Below the pieces are notes generated by a model, which worked only from the letters and a program-made list of their open reading frames with translations, made no database searches and had not been told where the DNA came from. Below are positions 19,872 to 32,494 of a stretch of DNA of 64,000 nt, piece after piece (position 1 is the first letter of the stretch; each line of letters opens with the position of its first letter). This DNA comes from JBCDJG01 sp038748065 (GTDB lineage: Bacteria > Pseudomonadota > Gammaproteobacteria > Pseudomonadales > Halieaceae). The DNA lies in NCBI GenBank assembly GCA_038748065.1, contig JBCDJG010000024.1:1-64000 (forward strand), in the 5' to 3' direction. The translations under genes were made by a program, and so were the position numbers.

Positions 19872-20507
19872 ATGCACAAGTATCAACAGGACTTTATCGA
19901 ACTGGCACGTCGCTATGACGTACTGAAGTTTGGCGAATTCACACTCAAGTCCGGTCGAGTCAGTCCCTATTTTTTCAACGCCGGGGCTTTTGACAGCGGC
20001 GCTGCGCTAGCTCAGCTGGGACGTTGCTACGCTCAGCGCATCGTTGACTCGGGTATACAATTCGATGTGCTGCTGGGGCCTGCCTACAAAGGCATCCCCC
20101 TGGCGGCGGTGACAGCGGTCGCCCTGGCGGATGAGCATGCGATCGACGTGCCCTTTGCCTACAACCGCAAAGAGGCGAAAGATCACGGCGAGGGCGGGCA
20201 ACTGGTGGGTGCGCCACTGGCGGGCCGCGTACTGGTCATTGACGATGTGATCACGGCGGGGACCGCGGTGCGCGAGGTTGTGGAAATGATCGAGGCGGCG
20301 GACGCAGAATTGGCGGGTGTGGCGATAGGCCTGAATCGTCAGGAACGTGGCCAGGGCGAGCGTTCGGCCATTCAGGAGCTGGAGTCAGCGTATGGCATCA
20401 GCGTGCTATCCATCATCGATATGGCACACATTATCGAGTACCTTGAGGCCCAGGCGCACGATGCGGTGCCCGCGATGTATGCCTATCGGGACCAGTACGG
20501 CGTATAG
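19872..20507 (+). CDS. pyrE: Orotate phosphoribosyltransferase
   Basis: 211 residues. Joins orotate to PRPP to form OMP in pyrimidine synthesis. The PRPP-binding motif [16 protein letters not shown] is near residues 118-133; [19 protein letters not shown] and [14 protein letters not shown] are also typical. Divergent from crc; the 93-base gap between them holds both promoters, neither with good consensus boxes. Confidence 0.97.
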   Translation: MHKYQQDFIELARRYDVLKFGEFTLKSGRVSPYFFNAGAFDSGAALAQLGRCYAQRIVDSGIQFDVLLGPAYKGIPLAAVTAVALADEHAIDVPFAYNRKEAKDHGEGGQLVGAPLAGRVLVIDDVITAGTAVREVVEMIEAADAELAGVAIGLNRQERGQGERSAIQELESAYGISVLSIIDMAHIIEYLEAQAHDAVPAMYAYRDQYGV

Positions 20508-20558
20508 ACCTGACTTTTCTGTCTTGTACCGCCCCCAGTGAAGGCATATATTGCCAGC

Positions 20559-21227
20559 ATGATGCCTCACAAGCTCACTTATGGCGTTCTTTTCTTGCCG
20601 GTCCTCTCCCTCGTCGCGCCGGGGGTGTTGGCGGATCGTGAGCTGTATCGTTACGTGAACAAGGAAGGCAACACCGTTGTAGACCACCGCGTGCCCGTGG
20701 AGTACTCAGGGTCTGGCTATGAGGTGCTTAACGACGAAGGTATCGTTGTGCGTCTCGTGCCGCGAGAGCTGACCGAGGACGAGAAGGTCGAGCGTGATGC
20801 CGAGCGCAAGCGACAGAAGGCGGCCGAGGCCGAGGCGCAACGCCTGAAAGAGTGGGATGAAAGCCTGATGCTGCGTTACAGCACGGTGGCCGACATTGAA
20901 GACGCGCGCGAGCGCGGCCTGCGCGACCTGCGGATCCGTGTCAGCATTCTCAAAGGCAATAAGCGCTCATTGAAGCAGCAGGTCGAAAACTACCAGTCCC
21001 AGGCCGCCGACCTCGAACGGCGCGGTATGCAGGTCGACGTCGAACGTCTGCGAGCCATCGAGAGCTTGCAGGGCGAGATCGCCACCATCGACCGGGCTAT
21101 CGATGAGCGCAATCGTGAAATCGACGAAGTGTCTGCCGCCTTTAACAAGGATATTGCACGCTTTGAGCAGTTGCAGGATCTCGTGGAACTTCGGCGCACC
21201 ATGCTGATGGCGCAGGACGACGAGTAG
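20559..21227 (+). CDS. Exported DUF4124 domain protein with coiled coil
   Basis: 222 residues. A signal peptide (hydrophobic to about residue 25, ending GVLA) is followed by a DUF4124 module, RELYRYVNKEGNTVVDHRVPVEYSG, at about residues 27-55, then a long charged helix rich in Lys, Glu and Arg (about 75-215) predicted to be coiled coil. Probably periplasmic; function unknown. The frame opens with GTG at 20538, but the double ATG at 20559 gives a normal signal peptide. It ends five bases from convergent slmA. Confidence 0.75.
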   Translation: MMPHKLTYGVLFLPVLSLVAPGVLADRELYRYVNKEGNTVVDHRVPVEYSGSGYEVLNDEGIVVRLVPRELTEDEKVERDAERKRQKAAEAEAQRLKEWDESLMLRYSTVADIEDARERGLRDLRIRVSILKGNKRSLKQQVENYQSQAADLERRGMQVDVERLRAIESLQGEIATIDRAIDERNREIDEVSAAFNKDIARFEQLQDLVELRRTMLMAQDDE

Positions 21228-21232
21228 GACGA

Positions 21233-21886
21233 TTATCCGACCAGGCTTCCGGCTTGGCCCGCCTGCTGGCCCTGTAGCGGCCGGCTGACAACCTCTACTT
21301 CGCGAAAGAAACCCTGCATCAGGGTCGACCACTGATCCGGCCAGTCGGCTGTGGGCGAACGTTTGAAGCCCGAACGGACAAACTGCGAGATGCGACCTTC
21401 GGCGGTCGCGACCAGGAGGTTAGCCGCTGCGGGCAGTGGAATGCAGGGGCGCAGCCCCTCGCGCATTTCTGCTTCTCTCAATACTTGCTTAATTTGCGTC
21501 TCGAGGCGATCGAACAACTGCGCCACGCGCTGATGCAGACGCTCCGTTTCGCCGGCCAGGGCGTCGCCGGTGAGGATGCGTGTAATACCGGGGTTGCGTT
21601 CGGTAAAGGTCAGTAGAAGCAGCAGTATTTTTTCGCAGCGTGATGCGGCTGAGCGCTCTTCGCTGAGGATCAGTGTGATGCGGCTGAACAGGGTTTCCTC
21701 GATAAACTCGATGAGCCCTTCAAACATTTTGGACTTGCTGGGAAAGTGGCGATACAGCGCAGCTTCGGAGACGCCAACCTGACGTGCCAGCCCCGCGGTT
21801 GTGATCCGGTCGCCCGGATTGGCTTCGAGCATCTGAGCCAGGGCTTCAAGAATCTCTTGCCGGCGTTGGGACTTTTTTGGAGACAT
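21233..21886 (-). CDS. slmA: Nucleoid occlusion factor SlmA
   Basis: 217-residue TetR-family protein that binds chromosomal SBS sites and blocks FtsZ assembly over the nucleoid. The HTH ([33 protein letters not shown]) is at about residues 28-60. RITLILSEE and [20 protein letters not shown] are SlmA-type core sequences. In E. coli slmA lies between dut and pyrE; here argB and algC separate it from coaBC. A good promoter lies upstream. Confidence 0.93.
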   Translation of the reverse strand: MSPKKSQRRQEILEALAQMLEANPGDRITTAGLARQVGVSEAALYRHFPSKSKMFEGLIEFIEETLFSRITLILSEERSAASRCEKILLLLLTFTERNPGITRILTGDALAGETERLHQRVAQLFDRLETQIKQVLREAEMREGLRPCIPLPAAANLLVATAEGRISQFVRSGFKRSPTADWPDQWSTLMQGFFREVEVVSRPLQGQQAGQAGSLVG

Positions 21887-21895
21887 GGCCGTTAG

Positions 21896-21914
21896 AGTTG
21901 TTGCCGCGACAACT
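21896..21914. promoter_or_regulatory. Inverted repeat in the slmA leader
   Basis: AGTTGT (21896-21901) and ACAACT (21909-21914) are separated by seven bases, placed between the slmA -10 box and its start codon ten bases away. It could be an autoregulatory operator of a TetR-family protein or a leader hairpin. Confidence 0.45.
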
Positions 21915-21916
21915 TA

Positions 21917-21945
21917 ATACTAGAGACTAGCCGCGGACGCTGCAA
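21917..21945 (-). promoter_or_regulatory. Sigma-70-type promoter of slmA
   Basis: On the minus strand TTGCAG (21945-21940) and TAGTAT (21922-21917) are 17 bases apart. The start of transcription would be near 21910, about 24 bases before the slmA ATG and inside the inverted repeat. This suggests slmA has its own promoter downstream of argB. Confidence 0.6.
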
Positions 21946-21958
21946 TAAAGTCTTGCGC

Positions 21959-25484
<3,526 letters not shown>

Positions 25485-25564
25485 GTTTGCGCGTTGAGAA
25501 TCGCCAGCCGCTATCTTAGTACGACCACGGCCGTTGGTGAACGCGCCAAGTGCGTTTTTTGGGC

Positions 25565-26773
25565 TTAATTGTCGCTTTGCAGGAGGCGGCCTGCGATCGC
25601 TGCTACGATGCGCTCGGCCAGAGCCTCTTTCCGCGCCCGTGGCAGGGCCTCGCTGCCGCCTGGCCAGATCAGTGTGACCTCGTTGTCCGGGCTATTGAAG
25701 CCTATCGTTGAGTCGGCGACGTCATTGGCGATGATCATATCCAGTTTTTTGCGCTCCAGCTTGCCGCGCGCATAGTCCAGAACTTTGCTGGTCTCGGCAG
25801 CGAAACCCACGGTGAATGGCCGCGGCTCTCGTGCGGCGACGGTCGCCACGATATCCGGATTGCGCACCAGTTCGAGACTGAGGCTGTCCTGGCTTTTCTT
25901 GATTTTTTGCGGCTGCACCTCACCGGGCCGGTAGTCTGCCACCGCAGCGCTGGCGATGAAGAGGTCACAGCCATCAAGCAACAGGCCCTCGCAGGCTGCC
26001 AGCATGTCTTCGGCACTTTCCACGTCGATGCGATGCGCATGCTCAGGTGTTTCCAGATGGACCGGGCCACAGACGAGGGTAGTGTCGGCGCCAGCGGCAA
26101 TTGCCGCACGGGCGAGGGCGAAGCCCATACGGCCAGAGCTGTGATTAGAGATGTAACGTACGGGATCAATGGCTTCTCGCGTCGGCCCGGCGGTGATCAC
26201 CACGCGCTTGCCGGCTAGCAGGCAAGAATCGAACAGGGCGGCCGCGGCATCGGCGATCACCGTGGGCTCCTCCATCCGCCCCGGGCCCACATCGCCGCAG
26301 GCTTGCTCGCCCGCTGCCGGGCCAACCATGCTGACACCACGCTCTGCCAGGGTCGCGGCGTTAGCTGCCGTAGCGGCGTCCCGCCACATTTCCTGGTTCA
26401 TGGCGGGTGCCAGCAGTACGGGTGCCGGGGTGGCGAGGGCCACGGTGGTGAGCAGATCATCCGCGCGGCCTTGCGCAAGTCGTGCCATGAGATCGGCAGT
26501 GGCCGGAGCGATCAGCAGCAGGTCTGCCCAGCGCGCAAGTTCAATATGGCCCATGCCCATCTCGGCCTCCTCGTCGAGGAGCTCGGTATGCACAGGATTG
26601 CCGGACAGGGCCTGAAGAGTCAGCGGTGTAATGAATTCCCTGGCCCCATGCGTCATCACAACCCGCACGCTGGCGCCGTGTAGCTGCAGTTGCCGCACCA
26701 GTTCTGCGGATTTGTAGGCTGCGATGCCGCCGCTGACACCGAGCAGCACATTGCGATTAAAAAGATGTCCCAT
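25565..26773 (-). CDS. coaBC: Bifunctional phosphopantothenoylcysteine decarboxylase/synthetase CoaBC
   Basis: 402 residues. Adds cysteine to phosphopantothenate and decarboxylates the product in coenzyme A synthesis. The N-terminal flavodomain (CoaC) has LLGVSGGIAAYKSAELVRQL and the PAMN active-site stretch; the CoaB part begins near residue 187 with VVITAGPTREAIDPVRYISNHSSGRMG. The frame is open to 26869, but the ATG at 26773 matches the family N terminus. No dut gene follows. Divergent from radC. Confidence 0.96.
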   Translation of the reverse strand: MGHLFNRNVLLGVSGGIAAYKSAELVRQLQLHGASVRVVMTHGAREFITPLTLQALSGNPVHTELLDEEAEMGMGHIELARWADLLLIAPATADLMARLAQGRADDLLTTVALATPAPVLLAPAMNQEMWRDAATAANAATLAERGVSMVGPAAGEQACGDVGPGRMEEPTVIADAAAALFDSCLLAGKRVVITAGPTREAIDPVRYISNHSSGRMGFALARAAIAAGADTTLVCGPVHLETPEHAHRIDVESAEDMLAACEGLLLDGCDLFIASAAVADYRPGEVQPQKIKKSQDSLSLELVRNPDIVATVAAREPRPFTVGFAAETSKVLDYARGKLERKKLDMIIANDVADSTIGFNSPDNEVTLIWPGGSEALPRARKEALAERIVAAIAGRLLQSDN

Positions 26774-26878
26774 TCGTGACCTGGAAAGGGGAGAATGAAG
26801 CAACGATAGCACCCCGATGGCGCTTTTGACACCGGCGGTGCCGACGCAAGCGGGACCACGCAGGCTCATGGAGGAGCG

Positions 26879-27556
26879 GTGGCAGCAATCAGTGATTGGC
26901 AGAAGGGCGAGGGGCCGCGCGATAAACTGCTGGAACGTGGCGCAGCGGCGCTATCCGATGCAGAACTGCTGGCGGTACTGCTTGAAAGCGGTACCGTGCA
27001 CATGAACGCGGTTGAGCTGGGCCGCTACTTACTGGGCGAATTCGGCGGGCTGCAAGGGCTACTGGCCGCTGAGCGCGATGCTTTGCTGGCTTGCTCCGGG
27101 GTTGGCCTCGCCAAGGTTGCCCGTATTGGAGCCGCGCTCGAGCTGGCGCGCCGCCAGGCCCTCGCGCAGCTGGCCGCGGGCGACGTACTGACCAGCCCGG
27201 CCAGTACCCAGCGCTTCCTCCAGCATCACCTGGCCAGACGAGAGCGGGAGATCTTTAGCTGCCTGTTTCTGGATAATCAGCACCGGGTTATCCGCTGCGA
27301 AGACCTGTTCTTTGGCACTCTGGACGGCGCTGCCGTGTATCCGCGAGAGGTGGCGACCCGGGCCCTGCAATACCGGGCCGCCGCTGTGATCTTTGCGCAT
27401 AACCACCCCTCGGGCGTGGCCGAGCCGAGCCAAGCGGATCGGCGGATTACCGAGCGTCTGCGAGACGCCCTCGGCTTGCTGGATATCCGTGTGTTGGATC
27501 ACGTCATCGTGGGCCACGGACAGGCCTATTCCTTCGCCGAGCAGGGCTTGCTGTAG
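26879..27556 (+). CDS. radC: RadC family JAMM-domain protein
   Basis: 225 residues. The N terminus (PRDKLLERGAAALSDAELLAVLL) contains a helix-hairpin-helix (ACSGVGLAKVARI) and the C-terminal half has the JAMM metalloprotease motif FAHNHPSGVAEPSQAD. Biological role unclear: once linked to recombination repair, now doubted. Start is GTG at 26879 after a GGAGGAG ribosome site. Divergent from coaBC, a conserved pairing. Confidence 0.95.
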   Translation: MAAISDWQKGEGPRDKLLERGAAALSDAELLAVLLESGTVHMNAVELGRYLLGEFGGLQGLLAAERDALLACSGVGLAKVARIGAALELARRQALAQLAAGDVLTSPASTQRFLQHHLARREREIFSCLFLDNQHRVIRCEDLFFGTLDGAAVYPREVATRALQYRAAAVIFAHNHPSGVAEPSQADRRITERLRDALGLLDIRVLDHVIVGHGQAYSFAEQGLL

Positions 27557-27647
27557 TTGTGTTCAGCCGTAGTTCCAACGCTAGTCAAACGCTAGCGCCG
27601 CCGGGCTGTCGGCCTATAGAAGCGCACTGGCAGAAGGTGGCGCCGGC

Positions 27648-27676
27648 TTGCTATGGCATGGGCCTTCTGGTATAAA
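27648..27676 (+). promoter_or_regulatory. Promoter of the rpmB-rpmG operon
   Basis: TTGCTA (27648-27653) and TATAAA (27671-27676) are 17 bases apart. The start of transcription is near 27683, giving an 80-base leader. The leader contains GGCTG...CAGCC pairing ahead of the ribosome site (GGGAG), possibly a stem. The rest of the 207-base gap after radC shows no gene. Confidence 0.65.
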
Positions 27677-27763
27677 GTCGCGCTCCGCGCGGCTGGGGCC
27701 TCAAACAGGGCCTGACAGCCACTTCATATTTTAGGAATTTCCCGCGCCTTGGGAGAAAAGATC

Positions 27764-28000
27764 ATGGCAAGAGTATGTCAGGTCACCGGCAAGCGCCCGG
27801 TTACCGGAAACAACGTATCACACGCAAAGAATCGCACCCGCCGCCGTTTTTTGCCAAACCTGCACCAGCACCGCTTCTGGGTTGAGTCTGAAAAGCGCTT
27901 CGTGAGTCTGCGTGTTTCCAGCAAGGGCATGCGTATTATCGACAAGAAGGGCATCGAAACCGTGCTGGCGGATATGCGCGCCCGCGGTGAGAAGGTCTGA
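27764..28000 (+). CDS. rpmB: 50S ribosomal protein L28
   Basis: 78 residues, the normal length. [32 protein letters not shown] is the family signature. The frame is open to 27749 but the ATG at 27764, with GGGAG eight bases or so upstream, is the correct start. First gene of the rpmB-rpmG pair. Confidence 0.98.
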   Translation: MARVCQVTGKRPVTGNNVSHAKNRTRRRFLPNLHQHRFWVESEKRFVSLRVSSKGMRIIDKKGIETVLADMRARGEKV

Positions 28001-28011
28001 GGAGAAGTAGC

Positions 28012-28167
28012 ATGAGAGAGAAGATTCGCATGAACTCAACGGCCGGCACGGGCCACTTCTATACCACCGACAAAAATAAGCGTACCACGCCTGATAAGTT
28101 GGAAATGAAGAAGTTCGATCCCGTTGCGCGCAAGCACGTTATCTACAAGGAAGGCAAAATCAAGTAA
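28012..28167 (+). CDS. rpmG: 50S ribosomal protein L33
   Basis: 51 residues, starting [20 protein letters not shown] and ending VIYKEGKIK. It has no cysteines, so it is the zinc-independent (C-minus) form. It lies 11 bases after rpmB, with a GGAGAAG ribosome site in that gap, and is followed by an intrinsic terminator. Confidence 0.97.
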   Translation: MREKIRMNSTAGTGHFYTTDKNKRTTPDKLEMKKFDPVARKHVIYKEGKIK

Positions 28168-28194
28168 GCTCGCCTACCTGCAAGAAATGCCCAG

Positions 28195-28219
28195 AAACCC
28201 CGGCCTTGCCGGGGTTTTT
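28195..28219 (+). terminator. Intrinsic terminator of rpmB-rpmG
   Basis: AACCCCGGC and GCCGGGGTT form a nine-base-pair GC-rich stem around CTT, followed by a T-run (28215-28219). It lies 27 bases after the rpmG stop and before mutM, which thus needs its own promoter or read-through. Confidence 0.92.
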
Positions 28220-28245
28220 GCGTTCTGGAGCCGCCTGAACCGCCC

Positions 28246-29058
28246 ATGCCTGAGTTACCTGAAGTAGAAACCACGCGCCGGGGAATCGCGCCGCACTGCG
28301 TAGGTAAGAGCGTGAAACTGCTGCTGGTTCGTGACCACCGACTGCGCTGGCCGGTGGCTGCCGAACTGCCCGCGCAGGTCTGGGGTCAGCGTGTTGACGG
28401 CGTAGAGCGACGCGCCAAGTACCTGTTATTCCGTTTTGCCACGGGGAGCATGATGGTGCACCTGGGAATGTCGGGCTCCTTGCGTGTCATCACTGACGAG
28501 ACCCCCCCGCAGCTGCATGATCATATCGACATTGTGTTGGAAGACGACGCGCGCCTGCGTTTTAACGACCCGCGCCGCTTTGGTTCCTTCCATTGGGTGG
28601 AGCCGGGCGATCACCACCCATTGCTTGATCATCTTGGTCCGGAGCCACTGTCCGATGACTTCGACGGCGCCTTGCTTTATCGCCGCTCGCGTGGCCGTAA
28701 GGGCCCGGTTAAGAGCTTCATCATGGACGGTAAGGTTGTGGTCGGCGTTGGTAATATTTACGCCAATGAGGCCCTGTTTCTCGCGGGTATCCGGCCTGAC
28801 CGCGCTGCGGGCCGCGTTTCCCTGGCGCGTTATCAGCGTTTGGCAGAGCACATAAAGCAAGTGCTCACTAACTCTATAACGCAAGGTGGAACTACACTCA
28901 GAGATTTTGTGGGGGGTGATGGAAAGCCCGGTTACTTTGCCCAGCAGCTCTACGTTTACGGCCGTGGGGGCGAGCCTTGTAAGACCTGTGGTGCGACCTT
29001 GAAAGAGCTCCGATTGGGTCAACGAAGTAGTACTTTCTGCGTGGCTTGCCAGCGCTGA
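28246..29058 (+). CDS. mutM: Formamidopyrimidine-DNA glycosylase
   Basis: 270 residues. Removes 8-oxoguanine and other oxidised purines. The catalytic N terminus [13 protein letters not shown] is intact (Pro2, Glu3); [20 protein letters not shown] and [13 protein letters not shown] are family motifs. The C-terminal zinc finger C-x2-C-x16-C-x2-C is complete ([10 protein letters not shown] to CVACQ). It follows the rpmG terminator. Confidence 0.97.
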   Translation: MPELPEVETTRRGIAPHCVGKSVKLLLVRDHRLRWPVAAELPAQVWGQRVDGVERRAKYLLFRFATGSMMVHLGMSGSLRVITDETPPQLHDHIDIVLEDDARLRFNDPRRFGSFHWVEPGDHHPLLDHLGPEPLSDDFDGALLYRRSRGRKGPVKSFIMDGKVVVGVGNIYANEALFLAGIRPDRAAGRVSLARYQRLAEHIKQVLTNSITQGGTTLRDFVGGDGKPGYFAQQLYVYGRGGEPCKTCGATLKELRLGQRSSTFCVACQR

Positions 29059-29116
29059 ACGGGCTACACTCAAGGGATTGTGGGGACAGAAGGGCACAGG
29101 CCCTGGAGCAATAACA

Positions 29117-29506
29117 ATGAATGCTTTCAAAGGATTACGCCGTTTGCTTACAGCGGTTTCGATCGCACTGCTGATCGTGCCGCCCCTGGCGCACGCACAG
29201 TACGAAGCCATAGACGATAAGCCAAACCCCTACGCCATGTTTGGCGACCTCGTTGTAGCGCGGCCCATTGGCCTGCTGGTGACGGTGGCCGGTACGGCAA
29301 CATGGGTAGTTGGCCTGCCTTTCTCGCTGGCCGCAGGTAATGCTGAAGAGGCCGCCGAGCAGCTGATTATGGGCCCGGGTAAAGAGACTTTCGTGCGCTG
29401 CCTCGGTTGTCGTCAGAGTGGCTATACCTATAAGGACATCGACAATTATCGTGCTCGTCAGGCCGCCGCAGAAGAGGCCGAGGCGATGGTCGCTGCCGCC
29501 GAGTAG
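29117..29506 (+). CDS. Small exported or membrane protein of unknown function
   Basis: 129 residues. A signal peptide (MNAFKGLRRLLTAVSIALLI, cleavage likely after AHA) is followed by MFGDLVVARPIGLLVTVAGT and a second hydrophobic stretch (about 52-75). A paired cysteine motif VRCLGCRQSG lies near 104 and an Ala/Glu-rich tail closes it. It resembles conserved hypotheticals near coaD in pseudomonads, from memory. ATG 29117 has a GGAG site. Convergent with coaD, two bases apart. Confidence 0.7.
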   Translation: MNAFKGLRRLLTAVSIALLIVPPLAHAQYEAIDDKPNPYAMFGDLVVARPIGLLVTVAGTATWVVGLPFSLAAGNAEEAAEQLIMGPGKETFVRCLGCRQSGYTYKDIDNYRARQAAAEEAEAMVAAAE

Positions 29507-29507
29507 G

Positions 29508-30011
<504 letters not shown>

Positions 30012-30081
30012 TCAAAGAAGTACCGAAAGAGATGTCGATAATAGGCAATTTATCCGGGCCCCACAAACTGCCTTTCGCCGC

Positions 30082-30645
30082 TCAGGCAAGCAGCAGGCGA
30101 TAGCGCACCGCGCCTGCGCGCTTGTCGCGGTGCAAGGCCCATGCCGTGGGGAGCTTAAGGTCGCCCTCGCTGACGGCGCTTTCAAGATAAACGCAGGCAT
30201 CCGCGTTCACCAGCCCGCCGCTGAACAAAGCCGCGCAAGCGGGCTCAGCGAGGCCAGCCTCGAAGGGCGGGTCAACAAAGACAATGTCATAGGGCGCGGG
30301 CGCTGTTTGCAGGTAGCCAAGCGCGTCATGGGTGTGGCACCCGGCCCGGCTCGACGCCTGCAATGTACCGAGATGTTTGCTGATCTGTTGCAGCGCCCTG
30401 CGGGAGGTATCCACGAAGTCAACGTGACTGGCACCGCGTGACAGTGCTTCCAGGCCCAGAGCGCCGCTGCCGGCGAACAGGTCAAGGCAGCGCGCGCCGG
30501 GCAGTTGCTGCGCCAGCCAGTTAAACAGGGTCTCACGCACGCGATCGGTGGTGGGCCGCAGTCCCGGTGCCGCGTCGAAGGCTAGCTTGCGCCCACGCCA
30601 CTCGCCACCGATGATGCGGAGGCGTCCGCTTCGACCTCTCGCCAT
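30082..30645 (-). CDS. rsmD: 16S rRNA (guanine966-N2)-methyltransferase RsmD
   Basis: 187 residues. LRIIGGEWRGRKLAF and RPTTDRVRETLFNWL are the family N terminus; SAM-binding LDLFAGSGALGLEALSRGA is near residue 55 and the catalytic FVDPPF near 122. Divergent from ftsY and upstream of coaD, the usual arrangement in gammaproteobacteria. Confidence 0.96.
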   Translation of the reverse strand: MARGRSGRLRIIGGEWRGRKLAFDAAPGLRPTTDRVRETLFNWLAQQLPGARCLDLFAGSGALGLEALSRGASHVDFVDTSRRALQQISKHLGTLQASSRAGCHTHDALGYLQTAPAPYDIVFVDPPFEAGLAEPACAALFSGGLVNADACVYLESAVSEGDLKLPTAWALHRDKRAGAVRYRLLLA

Positions 30646-30722
30646 TCCTTAGCCCTGCGCATGAATGATAGGATGGAGTCTTTCTTTAGGCACTCCTCCC
30701 GAACACTCTAGCACGACACGAT

Positions 30723-31832
30723 ATGAAGTTTTTCAGACGCAATAAGGATGCAGAGCCAGCGCCTGCGCAGGAGACTGCCCAGGCTAGTGCTGTGGATGGT
30801 ATTTTAGAGAGCGCTGTGGATAGTGCTCAAGATAGTGTCCAGCCGGAACCTGCTCCAAGGGAAAGGGCTGGCACCGAAGCCACAGCGGCGCCCGACGCGA
30901 AGGAAGGCATGATTGCCCGCCTGCGCCGAGGCCTGGGTCGCACGAGCGGCAACCTGGCCGAAGGGCTTGGCAACCTCTTTCTTGGCCGCAAGGAAATCGA
31001 TGCGGATCTGCTGGAAGCGCTGGAGTCACAGCTGCTGATGGCCGATGTCGGTGTGGATGCCACCGTATCGATTATTGAAAGCCTGACCCAGCGGGTATCG
31101 CGTAAGGAGCTGACCAGCCCAGACGCCCTGCACAATGCCCTGTGCGAGGAGCTGGGGGCGATCCTGGAACCCTGCGATCAGCCCCTGGTGCCAGCGGGTG
31201 CCTCACCCTTCGTCATCCTCATGGTAGGCGTCAACGGGGTGGGCAAGACCACCACTATTGGCAAGCTGGCCAAGCGCTTCCAGGCCCAGGGCCACTCCGT
31301 CATGCTGGCCGCCGGGGATACCTTTCGTGCCGCCGCGGTAGAACAGCTGCAGGTCTGGGGCGAGCGCAACAAGGTGCCGGTGGTTGCTCAGCATACGGGC
31401 GCGGACAGCGCCTCGGTGATTTTTGACGCCCTGCAGTCCGCCCAGGCCCGCGGCGTTGATGTGCTGATCGCCGATACCGCTGGGCGCCTGCATAATAAAG
31501 ATAACCTCATGGAGGAATTGAAGAAGGTGGTGCGCGTTATGGGCAAGCTGGATGAGTCGGCTCCCCACGAGGTGATGCTCGTACTGGACGCCGGTACTGG
31601 CCAGAATGCCCTGGCCCAGGCGGACCAATTCCGCCAGGCGGTTGGTGTAAGCGGTATTACCCTGACCAAACTCGACGGCACCGCCAAGGGCGGTGTGATC
31701 TTCGCCATCGCCAGCAAGCTCGGCCTGCCTATTCGTTTCATCGGCATTGGCGAGTCCGCTGAGGATCTCAGGCCATTTGCGGCAAAGGACTTCATTGCTG
31801 CCCTGTTTGAACGGGACGCTGCCAACGAATGA
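30723..31832 (+). CDS. ftsY: Signal recognition particle receptor FtsY
   Basis: 369 residues. Receives SRP-ribosome complexes at the inner membrane. An acidic N-terminal A domain of about 65 residues precedes the NG GTPase: GVNGVGKTTTIGKLAKRF, AGDTFRAAAVEQL, DTAGRLHNKDNLMEEL and TKLDGTAKGG. The acidic part is shorter than in E. coli (497 residues). The last four bases overlap ftsE (ATGA). Confidence 0.97.
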   Translation: MKFFRRNKDAEPAPAQETAQASAVDGILESAVDSAQDSVQPEPAPRERAGTEATAAPDAKEGMIARLRRGLGRTSGNLAEGLGNLFLGRKEIDADLLEALESQLLMADVGVDATVSIIESLTQRVSRKELTSPDALHNALCEELGAILEPCDQPLVPAGASPFVILMVGVNGVGKTTTIGKLAKRFQAQGHSVMLAAGDTFRAAAVEQLQVWGERNKVPVVAQHTGADSASVIFDALQSAQARGVDVLIADTAGRLHNKDNLMEELKKVVRVMGKLDESAPHEVMLVLDAGTGQNALAQADQFRQAVGVSGITLTKLDGTAKGGVIFAIASKLGLPIRFIGIGESAEDLRPFAAKDFIAALFERDAANE

Positions 31833-32494
31833 TTCGCTTCGAGCGTGTCAGCAAGCGCTACGGTGAAGGTCACGACGCCCTGCGAGAGGTCAGCCTTGAT
31901 ATCGAGCAGGATGACCTGGTTTTTCTCACGGGGCACTCGGGCGCCGGCAAGAGTACCCTGATGCGCCTGATTATGTTGATGGAGCGGCCGACACGGGGCC
32001 AGGTCGTCATAGACGGCCAGGACCTGGCAAAAGTGGGCCGGCGCGGAGTGCCCAGGCATCGGCGCAATATCGGCGTGGTCTTCCAGAACCACCAGCTGCT
32101 GTACGATCGGCCGGTGTTCGACAACGTGGCTCTGCCGCTGATTATTGCCGGCCACGATCACCGCGAGATTGGCCGTCGGGTGCGTGCTGCACTCGACAAG
32201 GTAGGCCTGCTGGACCGCGAGCGCGCTATGCCGATCACCCTCTCAGGCGGTGAACAGCAGCGGGTGGGCATTGCTCGTGCGGTGGTCGGACGGCCCAGGA
32301 TTCTGTTGGCGGATGAGCCCACGGGCAACCTCGACCCGGCCCTGTCAGCGGAAATCATGGCGCTTTTTGAAGACTTCAATCGTGTGGGTGTCACGGTCCT
32401 GATTGCCAGCCACGACCTTGCGCTTATATCTCGACTGCACCACCGCATCATTACGCTGAAAGAAGGCCGGCTCGTGTCCGGGACTGCCAGCTGA
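31829..32494 (+). CDS. ftsE: Cell division ATP-binding protein FtsE
   Basis: 221 residues. With FtsX it activates septal peptidoglycan hydrolases. Walker A GHSGAGKSTL near residue 35, Q-loop VFQNHQLL, signature LSGGEQQR near 137, Walker B ILLADEPTGNLD near 160. Coupled at both ends: it overlaps ftsY by four bases and shares one base with ftsX. Confidence 0.97.
   Translation: MIRFERVSKRYGEGHDALREVSLDIEQDDLVFLTGHSGAGKSTLMRLIMLMERPTRGQVVIDGQDLAKVGRRGVPRHRRNIGVVFQNHQLLYDRPVFDNVALPLIIAGHDHREIGRRVRAALDKVGLLDRERAMPITLSGGEQQRVGIARAVVGRPRILLADEPTGNLDPALSAEIMALFEDFNRVGVTVLIASHDLALISRLHHRIITLKEGRLVSGTAS

Noticed and set aside
25540..25562. Hairpin with T-run between algC and coaBC
   Set aside because: AACGC-N7-GCGTT followed by Ts reads as a terminator only on the plus strand, where no gene ends; probably chance.
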